Source: Saprospiraceae bacterium
Lineage (GTDB): Bacteria; Bacteroidota; Bacteroidia; Chitinophagales; Saprospiraceae
DNA length: 64,000 bases
Reading direction: 5' to 3'
Assembly: GCA_020628095.1 (NCBI GenBank)
Contig: JAHDFP010000003.1
Span: forward strand, 1-64,000
In this document: in pieces, positions 47,524-56,230 of the stretch
Layout: each line of letters starts with the position of its first letter
Position numbering within the stretch: position 1 is the stretch's first letter
Program-made: the position numbers and the translations under genes
The notes under the pieces: model-generated
Databases searched by the model: none
What the model was told of the DNA's origin: nothing
What the model saw: the letters and a program-made list of their open reading frames with translations, nothing else

Positions 47524-50091
47524 ATGAATACATTGACCCTTCCACAATACCTTATAGAATCTAGTATTTGTTTGATTTGTTTTTACGCTTTCTATGAGTT
47601 AATACTTAAGAAAGAAACTCACTTCCAATTCAATAGATTTTATCTTTTATTGTCTGCACTATTTTCTATTAGTATCCCTTTTCTCAATTTTCAATTATCC
47701 GTAGACGGATCTTCTAATACATTCAATGATTTTGTATTGCCAGTCATTACAGGGGCTCAGAATTCTCATCAGACCTTTGTCACATCTGTCGAAGAACCTT
47801 CTCCTTTTATAATTTCGGTAGGTGATGTGATTCGGATTATTTATCTGTTAGGCGTTTTCATGATGAGTATTAAGTTTTTGGAGGCTTTGCTTAATGTTAT
47901 ACGGATGATTCAGGTGGGACATAAGAAAAGAGAAGGAAAAGAAATCATTATAGATACGGCTGGAAATACACCGGCATCTTCATTTTTTAGTTACATTTTT
48001 TGGAATGGTGATAATCGGGAATCTCATGTCGGAAAGACTATTATGGAGCACGAGCTTGTGCATGTACGCCAGTGGCACAGTCTTGATGTCATTCTTATGG
48101 AACTTATGGTGATACTGAAGTGGTTCAATCCATTGATATATTTATTCAGAAGAAGTCTAAGACTTACTCATGAGTATATAGCGGACAGATATGTATCTGG
48201 TCTTACAGATAGGTTGACTTATGCTAACGTCCTACTGACACATGTTCCTCAAGAATCTCGATCAGGACTTCAACATACTTTTTATTCGGATATAAGAAAG
48301 CGCGTGGAGATGCTAAGTCGAGGTGAATCCAATGGATGGAGATGTCTGAGGATTTTAGGATTTGTGCCTCTGCTTTTGTGTCTGATGACGTTATTCTCAT
48401 TTGATTTCACGGACAGAATAGAGTTTGTGTCAGAAGGAATGGATAGTATCAATGAGAAGTATGAGGATGTACAATCCACCGCTCTATTGCGAGTCAATTA
48501 CGAAGAAAAGTCCGACGTCTATTCAGCAGACTCCGTCATTATATCGGATCGTATACATCCTGTCTATAAGTCTATGCAAATGGATATAGATCAGATGACG
48601 ATATTCAGATGGGGTAATTTGTTGCAGGTCATGCCGTCGAAATCACAGGATTTGGAGAATGATATCTCTATGTATTCTTTTACCAGTCGGATTAGCGAAA
48701 GACCTATTTTATTTACGGCTAATAAGTATTGGGATTCTTTCGAATTTGATCTTGTTCTATATTTTGAAGAAGTCAAGGTCTACAGCGAACGAATCATTGT
48801 AGATGAAAACTATGATTTTGACAATGAAAAATTATCATCTCATCAGTTTGACAAAGTTTGGATTGATAATTTAGTTGTAAGTGATTTTAATGGAAAGTCT
48901 AATATTTCTTTCTATAAAAGAATAGATGACGATACGTATCCTCGAGGTCTGCGTTTTCCATATTTTTCTAAAAATATCGTGATAGGAGATAAAAGAATGC
49001 TTGTCATGCCACATAAGCTAGAAGGTGGGTCACCTTTTGGTCAAATGGTCAATGCGTCTGAGCTAGTCGAAACAATTATGTCGACTAAGGATTGGAAAAT
49101 TGAAGAAATAGAGGAGTCCAAAGATTTTTTGCTCGAAGATTATAATATAAGAATAGATGTCATAAGAGATATTGTCGTAGACGAATCGTATAATCTTGCT
49201 CAGCACGAATTACCACAATTGATTAAATCTGAAGTATTACAGAAAGACCCACTTAGAGGTAAACTGGTACAAGAGTCTATTGCCATATTCGACTTTGATA
49301 GTGAGTATCACGTTCAAAGTTTGAAAAAGTGGGTTAGTTCGATGACAAGTGGTGACTTATTGTATTTAACTATAGAAAGTAAAGATGGTGATGAGGCTCA
49401 AGGAGGTGTACTTTCTTTTGAAATTGCGCACGAACACTCCGCTTTTGATCCTGCTGAGTCTTATTACGAGAATAGAAAATATTTGGGTGCCAAAATGCCG
49501 AGTAAATATCAAATAGTATATAGGCGAAATCAGAGGAGTCTTGTAAAAGTAGATACCGAGAATCCGGATAACGAAAAGATAGTTAGAGCTTTTTCTGATA
49601 CGCTGAAGTATGAGTTAATGCACATTCCTAATTTTAGCACAGATTATCGGATTATAGAATATAAAGATGATTTCGGTTCTTCCAATGTGAAGCAGGTGAA
49701 ATCAAGTCCTATTATTGACGAATTAGATGTACATGCTTTGCCAGAATTTGTATATGATGAGGATAAGATGGCTATATTTCATTGGGGGCGCATGATATCG
49801 TTGCCTAAGGTTGGAAATTTTTCTATTAAGGAATTTCATAGATCACGAAAGCAACAACCTTATCTCAAAATTGGTGACGAGGAGTATAAAGTACTAAGGT
49901 TTTCGCTGCATATAAAAGAACGTGATAAAGAGGCTGTCGCTTATCAGGCCTGCTCTGTTAAGTCATTTTCTCTTAATAATTATCTGAGCAAACTAGACCA
50001 AGAGTTATCCATCTATTTTGATGATGTGATAATCGAAAAAGATGGGATATGGTATCATTTGATGGAGCGGTATTCGTTTGTTTTTGAGTGA
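47524..50091 (+). CDS. M56 (BlaR1-like) protease, second cassette
   Basis: An 855-residue sensor. The M56 domain (about 1-300) has zinc site HELVH at 176-180 and E217 in HEYIAD, with membrane segments around 10-55, 98-120 and 280-300. The ~550-residue outer region is not a penicillin-binding domain as in BlaR1. It contains an internal repeat, IFRWG near residue 360 and IFHWG near 751, and a segment (IAIFDFDSEYHVQSLKKWV, SGDLLYLTIESKDGDEAQGG) that recalls the C-terminal part of GldM; this likeness is tentative. It is paired with the repressor 1 nt upstream. Confidence 0.88.
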   Translation: MNTLTLPQYLIESSICLICFYAFYELILKKETHFQFNRFYLLLSALFSISIPFLNFQLSVDGSSNTFNDFVLPVITGAQNSHQTFVTSVEEPSPFIISVGDVIRIIYLLGVFMMSIKFLEALLNVIRMIQVGHKKREGKEIIIDTAGNTPASSFFSYIFWNGDNRESHVGKTIMEHELVHVRQWHSLDVILMELMVILKWFNPLIYLFRRSLRLTHEYIADRYVSGLTDRLTYANVLLTHVPQESRSGLQHTFYSDIRKRVEMLSRGESNGWRCLRILGFVPLLLCLMTLFSFDFTDRIEFVSEGMDSINEKYEDVQSTALLRVNYEEKSDVYSADSVIISDRIHPVYKSMQMDIDQMTIFRWGNLLQVMPSKSQDLENDISMYSFTSRISERPILFTANKYWDSFEFDLVLYFEEVKVYSERIIVDENYDFDNEKLSSHQFDKVWIDNLVVSDFNGKSNISFYKRIDDDTYPRGLRFPYFSKNIVIGDKRMLVMPHKLEGGSPFGQMVNASELVETIMSTKDWKIEEIEESKDFLLEDYNIRIDVIRDIVVDESYNLAQHELPQLIKSEVLQKDPLRGKLVQESIAIFDFDSEYHVQSLKKWVSSMTSGDLLYLTIESKDGDEAQGGVLSFEIAHEHSAFDPAESYYENRKYLGAKMPSKYQIVYRRNQRSLVKVDTENPDNEKIVRAFSDTLKYELMHIPNFSTDYRIIEYKDDFGSSNVKQVKSSPIIDELDVHALPEFVYDEDKMAIFHWGRMISLPKVGNFSIKEFHRSRKQQPYLKIGDEEYKVLRFSLHIKERDKEAVAYQACSVKSFSLNNYLSKLDQELSIYFDDVIIEKDGIWYHLMERYSFVFE

Positions 50092-50123
50092 AACAATTAG
50101 GTAATTAGAATCGTTATGTAGTG

Positions 50124-51131
50124 ATGCTACATAGATTTTATTGTTTGGTTGTATTGAGTTTATTCGCCTCAGAATCTGTTTTTGCACAGGATCTATTTGA
50201 TCAAAATATTCAATACAATATTATAGTAGATACAGAGGATGACAGCACCATCCAAGTATCCTATGAGGTGCTTTTTACGGATAAAAAGAATAGGGATAAA
50301 AAGTTTTTTGAGACAACGGCTCAGGACTCCTTTCTTATGATTCTGATGCAGGATATAGCACAACAGGATCAGAAGAAGAATAAGATTCTTTTTTATATAC
50401 ATGGGATGTGGGGAGGACGCAGAATGAATTTTAACCATGCCTATGATCTGATGTCCGAGGCATATTTGGATCATAGAGAATCCGATCTAGCACGCATCTT
50501 ATCTCTCAAATGGCCTGGCAATAAGATGGATTACAAAAAGAATAAGAGGACATTATATCAAACGTCGTCTCAGATTTCTGATTTGATGTTTTCTCTTCTC
50601 AGGAAGATACAGGCCATCGACTTTTTAGACGATAGTTATTCTACGGGAATAGATATGATAGCGCATTCTTTAGGTAATGAATTATTTTCTGAGATGCTAT
50701 TGGACTTAGAATATGAGAATACTTATTATCCGTTTTTTGATCAGATAATTATGGCGGCCTCTGATAATGAGGTGGATATTTTTGAGTCAGCGTCGTTCGC
50801 TAAAAAACTGTTGAGAATAGGGCAGGCGACTCATGTTTATTTTAGTACGCGTGATCTAACTCTCGGCGTATCCAAAAACCTAAATAAGAGAAGTCGAATT
50901 GGTCTGAGTGGTCCGCAGAATTATGATAGCATTCCTGAGGCTATCACCTTTATAGAAGTTACAGAAATAATGGACGACAATAATTTTAGTGATAAAATGA
51001 CGGGACATTCTTACTATAGATCATCACCATCAGTTACTGAGGATATGTTATTCACGATGATAAATAAGTCTAAGAAGAATAGAAAAGTCTCAGAGGATTA
51101 TCCTAATCTATATTACATCATTACTAACTGA
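50124..51131 (+). CDS. Secreted alpha/beta hydrolase of the DUF900 type
   Basis: A protein of about 335 residues with a signal peptide (FYCLVVLSLFASESVFAQ). The hydrolase part has ILFYIHGMWGGRRMNF (oxyanion region) and the nucleophile elbow IAHSLGNELF, with the Ser in S-L-G. Members of this group act on unknown esters or serve as envelope proteins. The start is ATG 50124; GTG 50121 lies next to it. It follows the second M56 gene by 32 nt and could be part of that unit. Confidence 0.78.
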   Translation: MLHRFYCLVVLSLFASESVFAQDLFDQNIQYNIIVDTEDDSTIQVSYEVLFTDKKNRDKKFFETTAQDSFLMILMQDIAQQDQKKNKILFYIHGMWGGRRMNFNHAYDLMSEAYLDHRESDLARILSLKWPGNKMDYKKNKRTLYQTSSQISDLMFSLLRKIQAIDFLDDSYSTGIDMIAHSLGNELFSEMLLDLEYENTYYPFFDQIIMAASDNEVDIFESASFAKKLLRIGQATHVYFSTRDLTLGVSKNLNKRSRIGLSGPQNYDSIPEAITFIEVTEIMDDNNFSDKMTGHSYYRSSPSVTEDMLFTMINKSKKNRKVSEDYPNLYYIITN

Positions 51132-51135
51132 TAAC

Positions 51136-51810
51136 TTACTTTTTGATGTATTTCTCGAATAGATGTCTTAGCTGCTTTTTGTCCACTCGGTGATCACCTT
51201 CATATTTTTCAAAAGTAAAGTCTAATTCATTTTTGTTGATGACGCCTTCTATTTTTGAGATGGTTTCTTCATTGATGAATTGATCTTGAAGGCCGTAGGT
51301 GAATATCTTTGGTAAGGTGCTTAAATCTGTTTTGCTTTCTCTAAGATCAATTTCCTCCGGAACCCATCCAGAGTACATTATGCTGTAATCAAAATTAACG
51401 GGCGTATGATGTAGCCATCTGAACATCATTGTCCCACCTTGCGAAAACCCTAAGACTGTTTTCGCACATTCCTCAGGTAACTGAGGTGCAAATTGATTAT
51501 ATAAAAGAGATAGGTAAGAGGCAATATCTTCGATTTCGTAAAGTCTGTCACGCTTGGTCATCCATGATGCCACCACATCTCCACCAAATCCCTTCAGATA
51601 ATGGCGATGTAATGCCTCTGGAGCGATTATAAAATGTTCTAATGGATCAAATTCTGCAAACTTATATATCATCTGCTCGCATCTCATTCTGGAACCATGT
51701 ATAACAAACCAGAAGTATTTAGTACGTTCGCTCAGTTGACCAAAGGTGACATATCTTGCCGTCTTTTTTGTTTCTATGTATTGCGGTAGGATTTCTAGGT
51801 TATCGCTCAT
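51136..51810 (-). CDS. Carboxylesterase/phospholipase-family alpha/beta hydrolase
   Basis: A 224-residue cytoplasmic hydrolase. Marks are FWFVIHGSRMRCEQM (HG oxyanion), the elbow VLGFSQGGTMMFRWL with the catalytic Ser, and GLQDQFI and GDHRVD carrying the Asp and His. It resembles the short-chain esterase/YpfH group. It is convergent with the DUF900-type gene. Confidence 0.87.
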   Translation of the reverse strand: MSDNLEILPQYIETKKTARYVTFGQLSERTKYFWFVIHGSRMRCEQMIYKFAEFDPLEHFIIAPEALHRHYLKGFGGDVVASWMTKRDRLYEIEDIASYLSLLYNQFAPQLPEECAKTVLGFSQGGTMMFRWLHHTPVNFDYSIMYSGWVPEEIDLRESKTDLSTLPKIFTYGLQDQFINEETISKIEGVINKNELDFTFEKYEGDHRVDKKQLRHLFEKYIKK

Positions 51811-51937
51811 TAGAACAAATGTCTATAATTATGGGTTTTTAAGGCATTAATCATAAGGAAATAATTGATTCTAATCCTTACGCTGTAAAATCACGAATCA
51901 TCTTATTTTTGAATCATTTAATAAAAGAAATTATAAA

Positions 51938-53143
51938 ATGCGGGAGGCATACATCGTAGACGGGATTCGTACGGCATTTGGAAAGTTTAGGGGTGCGCTA
52001 TCTTCCATAAGGACAGATGATCTATTGGCGCATGTTATAAAAGAGTTAGTTGCCAGACATCCCAATATACCGCTAGAGTCCTATGATGATGTGATGATAG
52101 GTTGCGCTAACCAGGCTGGAGAAGATAATCGCAACATAGCGCGTATGGGGCTATTGCTGGCAGGTTTACCCTGGTCAGTGCCAGGCGAAACGATCAATAG
52201 ATTATGCTCTTCTGGTATGTCAGCCATTGTACATGCTAATAGAGCGATAAAAGCAAATGATGGAGATTTATTCATAAGTGGAGGAATAGAACACATGACT
52301 CGTGGACCTCTAGCGATGAGTAAATCAGCAAGGGCTTTTGGTGGAGATATGAAAGTCTATGATACCAGTTTCGGATGGAGATTCGTCAATTCGAAAATGG
52401 AAAAATTATACGGCACTGAAGCGATGGGTAACACAGCTGAGAACCTAGCAGAGAAATATAATATATCCAGAGAAGATCAGGACCAATTTGCCTATTGGTC
52501 TCAGATGAAGGCTTCTGAAGCGCAAAAAAGTGGTCGCTTGACTAAAGAAATTGTGTCAATAGAAATTCCAAGAAGAAAACAAGATCCATTGATCTTTGAT
52601 CAAGATGAATTTATCAGACATGATACGTCTATAGAAGCTTTGTCCAAATTAAGGACAGTATTCAAAACGGATGGTAGCGTGACAGCAGGTAATGCCAGTG
52701 GACTCAATGATGGCTCTGCCGCAGTCATAGTAGCATCTGAGACAACCGTAGAAAAATACAACCTGCAACCCCTTGCGCGCATTGTGGGGTCTGCGGTGGT
52801 GGGCGTAGAGCCTCGTATCATGGGTATCGGTCCGGTCTATGCTACTCAAAAACTTCTGAACAAATCTGGCTTAGAATTGAAAGACATCGGTGTCATAGAG
52901 CTCAACGAAGCCTTCTCTGCACAAAGTCTGGCGTGCACAAGATTGTTAGGTATACAAGACGACGATCCACGAGTTAATCCTAATGGGGGAGCCATTGCGA
53001 TAGGGCATCCTCTCGGTGTATCAGGTACACGTATTACGCATAGTCTTGCTATAGAATTGCATGAGAGAAATGAACGCTATGGATTGGCTACCATGTGTAT
53101 TGGTGTGGGGCAAGGGTATGCGATACTTTTAGAAAAGGTGTAG
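51938..53143 (+). CDS. Acetyl-CoA acyltransferase (thiolase)
   Basis: A 401-residue thiolase of the FadA/PcaF type. It has the nucleophilic Cys in INRLCSSGMSAI near residue 90, the His in GGAIAIGHPLGVSGTRI and the acid Cys in MCIGVGQG near the C terminus. The enzyme cleaves 3-ketoacyl-CoA to acetyl-CoA, or the reverse. Enoyl-CoA hydratase lies 2.2 kb on in the same direction. Its stop codon touches that of the next, convergent gene. Confidence 0.95.
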   Translation: MREAYIVDGIRTAFGKFRGALSSIRTDDLLAHVIKELVARHPNIPLESYDDVMIGCANQAGEDNRNIARMGLLLAGLPWSVPGETINRLCSSGMSAIVHANRAIKANDGDLFISGGIEHMTRGPLAMSKSARAFGGDMKVYDTSFGWRFVNSKMEKLYGTEAMGNTAENLAEKYNISREDQDQFAYWSQMKASEAQKSGRLTKEIVSIEIPRRKQDPLIFDQDEFIRHDTSIEALSKLRTVFKTDGSVTAGNASGLNDGSAAVIVASETTVEKYNLQPLARIVGSAVVGVEPRIMGIGPVYATQKLLNKSGLELKDIGVIELNEAFSAQSLACTRLLGIQDDDPRVNPNGGAIAIGHPLGVSGTRITHSLAIELHERNERYGLATMCIGVGQGYAILLEKV

Positions 53144-53713
53144 TTATATTTTGTGGCCTATACGAAATGATGGCCAGGGTAGGTAGAAATCTTCATCAAA
53201 AAATATTTGTACACCAACGCCAAAATCTGCATTGATATTTTTCTTTAGGACTTTGACCCAAGCCAATTGGAGAAAGGGCAGATTGTCAGTAAATGTGGAA
53301 CTAAAATGGAAGAAATCTCTATCTCTTTCTATGAATATGGACTGACCATAACCTAAGTCAAACCTATGTTGATTGTATATCAACGAAAAACCCATTCTTA
53401 AGGCTATGAAATAAAACTCTTCTCTTCTAAAATCATCAATAAAGAGAGAAAATGAATTCGTGGTAGAGACACCCGGAGAAATATAAAAACCAAGATTGTT
53501 CTGATCGGGAGAAAATGGAATACGGTGCTCATAATTCAATGAATACATGATTCCTGCACCACCAAACTCAAAGTAGAGGGCATTATTTTTATTAGGTTGA
53601 TAGGCTCGTTCTAATCCAAAATCTACTTTGTAATGGTTTTTCTGGGCGAATGAAGGGATTGATGCCACAATGGAGAGAAAAAATAGACTTATAATTTTCT
53701 GTGTATAACTCAT
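53144..53713 (-). CDS. Predicted outer-membrane protein
   Basis: A 189-residue protein with a signal peptide (IISLFFLSIVASIPSFAQ) followed by alternating amphipathic strands (YFEFGGAGIMYSLNYEHRI, FYISPGVSTTNSF, FALRMGFSLIY) and a final strand FRIGHKI. It is a probable small beta-barrel. No function is known. It lies between the thiolase and the divergent nitroreductase. Confidence 0.65.
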   Translation of the reverse strand: MSYTQKIISLFFLSIVASIPSFAQKNHYKVDFGLERAYQPNKNNALYFEFGGAGIMYSLNYEHRIPFSPDQNNLGFYISPGVSTTNSFSLFIDDFRREEFYFIALRMGFSLIYNQHRFDLGYGQSIFIERDRDFFHFSSTFTDNLPFLQLAWVKVLKKNINADFGVGVQIFFDEDFYLPWPSFRIGHKI

Positions 53714-53817
53714 AATGATCTTATAATCGAAGATAGAAAATTTATATAAGTGCTAACTTGTCCATTAATCCAAAGAAGAACTCAAAATATTGATAATAAT
53801 AAAATGTAAAGGTAGAA

Positions 53818-54483
53818 ATGACAGTAACCGAAGCTATAATGGAAAGAAGAACCATAAGAGGATTTACAGATAAAGAAGTCCCAGAGGATTTAATCAGAGA
53901 AATAATCGACATCGCTAGGCATTCTCCATCTAACTGTAATACGCAACCTTGGCATATTGCCATTGTAAGTGGAGAGGCAAAGGAGCAACTCAAAGAAGAT
54001 TTGGTCTCGTTGATATTGTCAGGTGCTAAAAGTAACGCGGATTGGAATAGAGGAGATAATGGGTTTACAGACATATATAAGGAGAGACAGTACGATTGTG
54101 CATTTCGATATTATGATTCTATGAATGTCTCACGTGAGGATAAGATGGCAAGGAAAGAGTTGTTTTTGGAGAATTGGAAATTCTTCGGCGCGCCACATGC
54201 CGCCTTCATTTCATTACCCAAAACGATGAACGAGATCAACTCTATAGACATAGGTATATTCTTGCAATCCATCATCATGCTTTTTACAGAGAGAGGCATA
54301 GCTTGCTGCCCTCAGGGGGCTTTGGCTAATTTCCCAGACCCTGTCAGACGGATAGCTGATATTCCAGAGGAGAATGGTATCATCGTTGGTATCTCTTTTG
54401 GTTATGAAGATGTCGGTGCACAAATAAATTCTGCTAAGATGCCGCGAGCGACTTTAGATGAGATTGCTTCTTTTACGAGATAG
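53818..54483 (+). CDS. Nitroreductase-family flavoprotein
   Basis: A 221-residue FMN protein of the NfnB/NfsB-like group. The N-terminal MERRTIRGFTDKEVPEDLIREIIDIARHSPSNCNTQPWHIAIV is the FMN-binding core, and IACCPQGALANFPDPV and GIIVGISFGYEDVGAQIN near the C terminus complete it. These enzymes reduce nitroaromatics, quinones or flavins with NAD(P)H. The following gene begins 20 nt later. Confidence 0.92.
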   Translation: MTVTEAIMERRTIRGFTDKEVPEDLIREIIDIARHSPSNCNTQPWHIAIVSGEAKEQLKEDLVSLILSGAKSNADWNRGDNGFTDIYKERQYDCAFRYYDSMNVSREDKMARKELFLENWKFFGAPHAAFISLPKTMNEINSIDIGIFLQSIIMLFTERGIACCPQGALANFPDPVRRIADIPEENGIIVGISFGYEDVGAQINSAKMPRATLDEIASFTR

Positions 54484-54503
54484 TTGACTATAGAAAATAA
54501 AAA

Positions 54504-55286
54504 ATGAACAATCCAATAATTATTGAAGAACCAAAATTTTATTCGCAAAAGGGAATCGGAATAGCTACTATGTTCGGAGCACCTCTCGCAGCAAGTATTT
54601 TAATAAGAAAAAATTACAATTCGCTAAATGAAGAGAAAAAAGGAAATATAGCATTGGGATTAGGAATTACATCTACCATTCTTCTCTTTTTGGTTTTAAT
54701 TAATCTACCAGAGTCAATTGTAAATAAGATCCCTAATCCAGTCATTCCTTTAATCTATACGGGAATCATTCACTTAATTGTTAATAAGCTTCAAGGAAAT
54801 GACCTGAAGTCATATGAGGAAGAAGGGAATAAATTTATATCAAACTGGAATGCACTAGGTATTGGTTTATTGTGCGCTCTAACCATTTTTATTCCTCTTG
54901 TAGCCTATAATTATTTAGAAATAAATAATCCCGTGTATGAAACCTATAACATAGAATTAGAAAAATTTTCACGAAATGAAGAGGCATCGTTCAAATTTTA
55001 TGACCACTTAGAGACAAATTCTCAATATCAATTAGTTCAAGAGCTAAATAACATAACTATTCCATACTGGGTACGAAACAAAAAAATCATAATGAAATTA
55101 GATACTCTTGAAGGGGTAACTGAGGAAATGCTCAATCAAAACAAGATTCTAAAAGATTACTGTGATCTCAGAATTAAAGAGTTTAGGACCTTTAAAAAAG
55201 CAATTGAGGAAGATACAGATAAGTATTCAGACGAAATAGACAAAATACTCTTGCAAATAGAAAAGAAATTGGCTGAACTAAATTAA
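54504..55286 (+). CDS. Membrane protein of unknown function
   Basis: A 260-residue protein with a hydrophobic region in the first half (GIATMFGAPLAASILI, ALGLGITSTILLFLVLINL, PVIPLIYTGIIHLIV, ALGIGLLCALTIFIPLVAY; four segments), then a soluble helical half of about 110 residues rich in Lys, Glu and Asn. No family is recognised. The DNA is visibly richer in A and T than that of its neighbours, which hints at transfer. It could be an envelope anchor. Confidence 0.55.
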   Translation: MNNPIIIEEPKFYSQKGIGIATMFGAPLAASILIRKNYNSLNEEKKGNIALGLGITSTILLFLVLINLPESIVNKIPNPVIPLIYTGIIHLIVNKLQGNDLKSYEEEGNKFISNWNALGIGLLCALTIFIPLVAYNYLEINNPVYETYNIELEKFSRNEEASFKFYDHLETNSQYQLVQELNNITIPYWVRNKKIIMKLDTLEGVTEEMLNQNKILKDYCDLRIKEFRTFKKAIEEDTDKYSDEIDKILLQIEKKLAELN

Positions 55287-55377
55287 AATCTATAGATCAA
55301 ACAGAGTGGACTACAACAAGATCAAAATATTACGCCTATCATCATTACGTTGGTACTATCAATAAAAATTAAAAATT

Positions 55378-56172
55378 TTGGAAAGAGTCAAAATAGATAT
55401 ACAAGACCACATAGCCACTGTCAGTTTTAATCGCCCTGACAAAATGAATGCTTTGGATGTCGAACAATTTAAAGCCATCATCAAGGCGGGAGAAGAGGTC
55501 AATGCAAACCCTAACGTTCGTGCAGTCGTCTTGCGAGGAGAGGGTAGAGCGTTCTGCGCAGGTCTGGATGTGAGTGCCATGGGGGGGAGTAACGAGCTGA
55601 TGGATAATTCCCTACTTACCAGAACTCATGGTCTTGCCAATACTTGGCAGCAGGCGGTATGGGTATGGCGTGATCTACAGGTGCCTGTTATTGCCGCTGT
55701 GCAAGGGTATGCTTATGGCGGTGGTCTACAAATTATGTTGGCCGCCGATATAAAGTATATCACCCCAGATACCAAGTTGTCGATTATGGAGATGAAGTGG
55801 GGTATCATACCTGATATGTCAGGTACTCAACTGATGTATCACAGTGTGCGTCAGGATATCATCAAAGAACTAACGTATACCAATAGAATTTTTTCGGGAG
55901 AAGAAGCAGTTAAGTATGGCTTTGCGACGCACCTATCCGATGATCCGCACGTAGATGCTCTTTCTCTTGCCAAAGAAATATCAGAAAAAAGCCCGAGCGC
56001 CATAGTCAAGGCCAAAAAACTGCTTAATGCCGCACCTTACCTAAGTCCTGAGGATGGACTGATGCAGGAGTCTATCGAGCAACAGCATATACTCAAGAAA
56101 AAGAATCAACTGGAGGCGGTCTATGCGAGCCTACAAAAAAGGAAAGGGGAATTTGATGATTATCGGGATTAG
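55378..56172 (+). CDS. Crotonase/enoyl-CoA hydratase-family protein
   Basis: A 264-residue crotonase-fold enzyme. VVLRGEGRAFCAGLDVSAM and VIAAVQGYAYGGGLQIMLAADI carry the two oxyanion-hole segments, and LSIMEMKWGIIPDMSG is in the usual position. It may hydrate enoyl-CoA or belong to the EchA branch. Translation starts at TTG 55378; no ATG nearby keeps the first strand. It stands between two AT-rich orphan genes. Confidence 0.9.
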   Translation: MERVKIDIQDHIATVSFNRPDKMNALDVEQFKAIIKAGEEVNANPNVRAVVLRGEGRAFCAGLDVSAMGGSNELMDNSLLTRTHGLANTWQQAVWVWRDLQVPVIAAVQGYAYGGGLQIMLAADIKYITPDTKLSIMEMKWGIIPDMSGTQLMYHSVRQDIIKELTYTNRIFSGEEAVKYGFATHLSDDPHVDALSLAKEISEKSPSAIVKAKKLLNAAPYLSPEDGLMQESIEQQHILKKKNQLEAVYASLQKRKGEFDDYRD

Positions 56173-56230
56173 AGGTCTTGGGAAGATGGATAACTGTAGT
56201 TAGTGTCAATGTAATCAGAAACCATAATGA

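Noticed and set aside
43259-50091. Beta-lactam resistance locus
   Set aside because: BlaI and M56 genes are present, but there is no beta-lactamase or PBP2a gene and the M56 proteins lack a penicillin-binding sensor domain.
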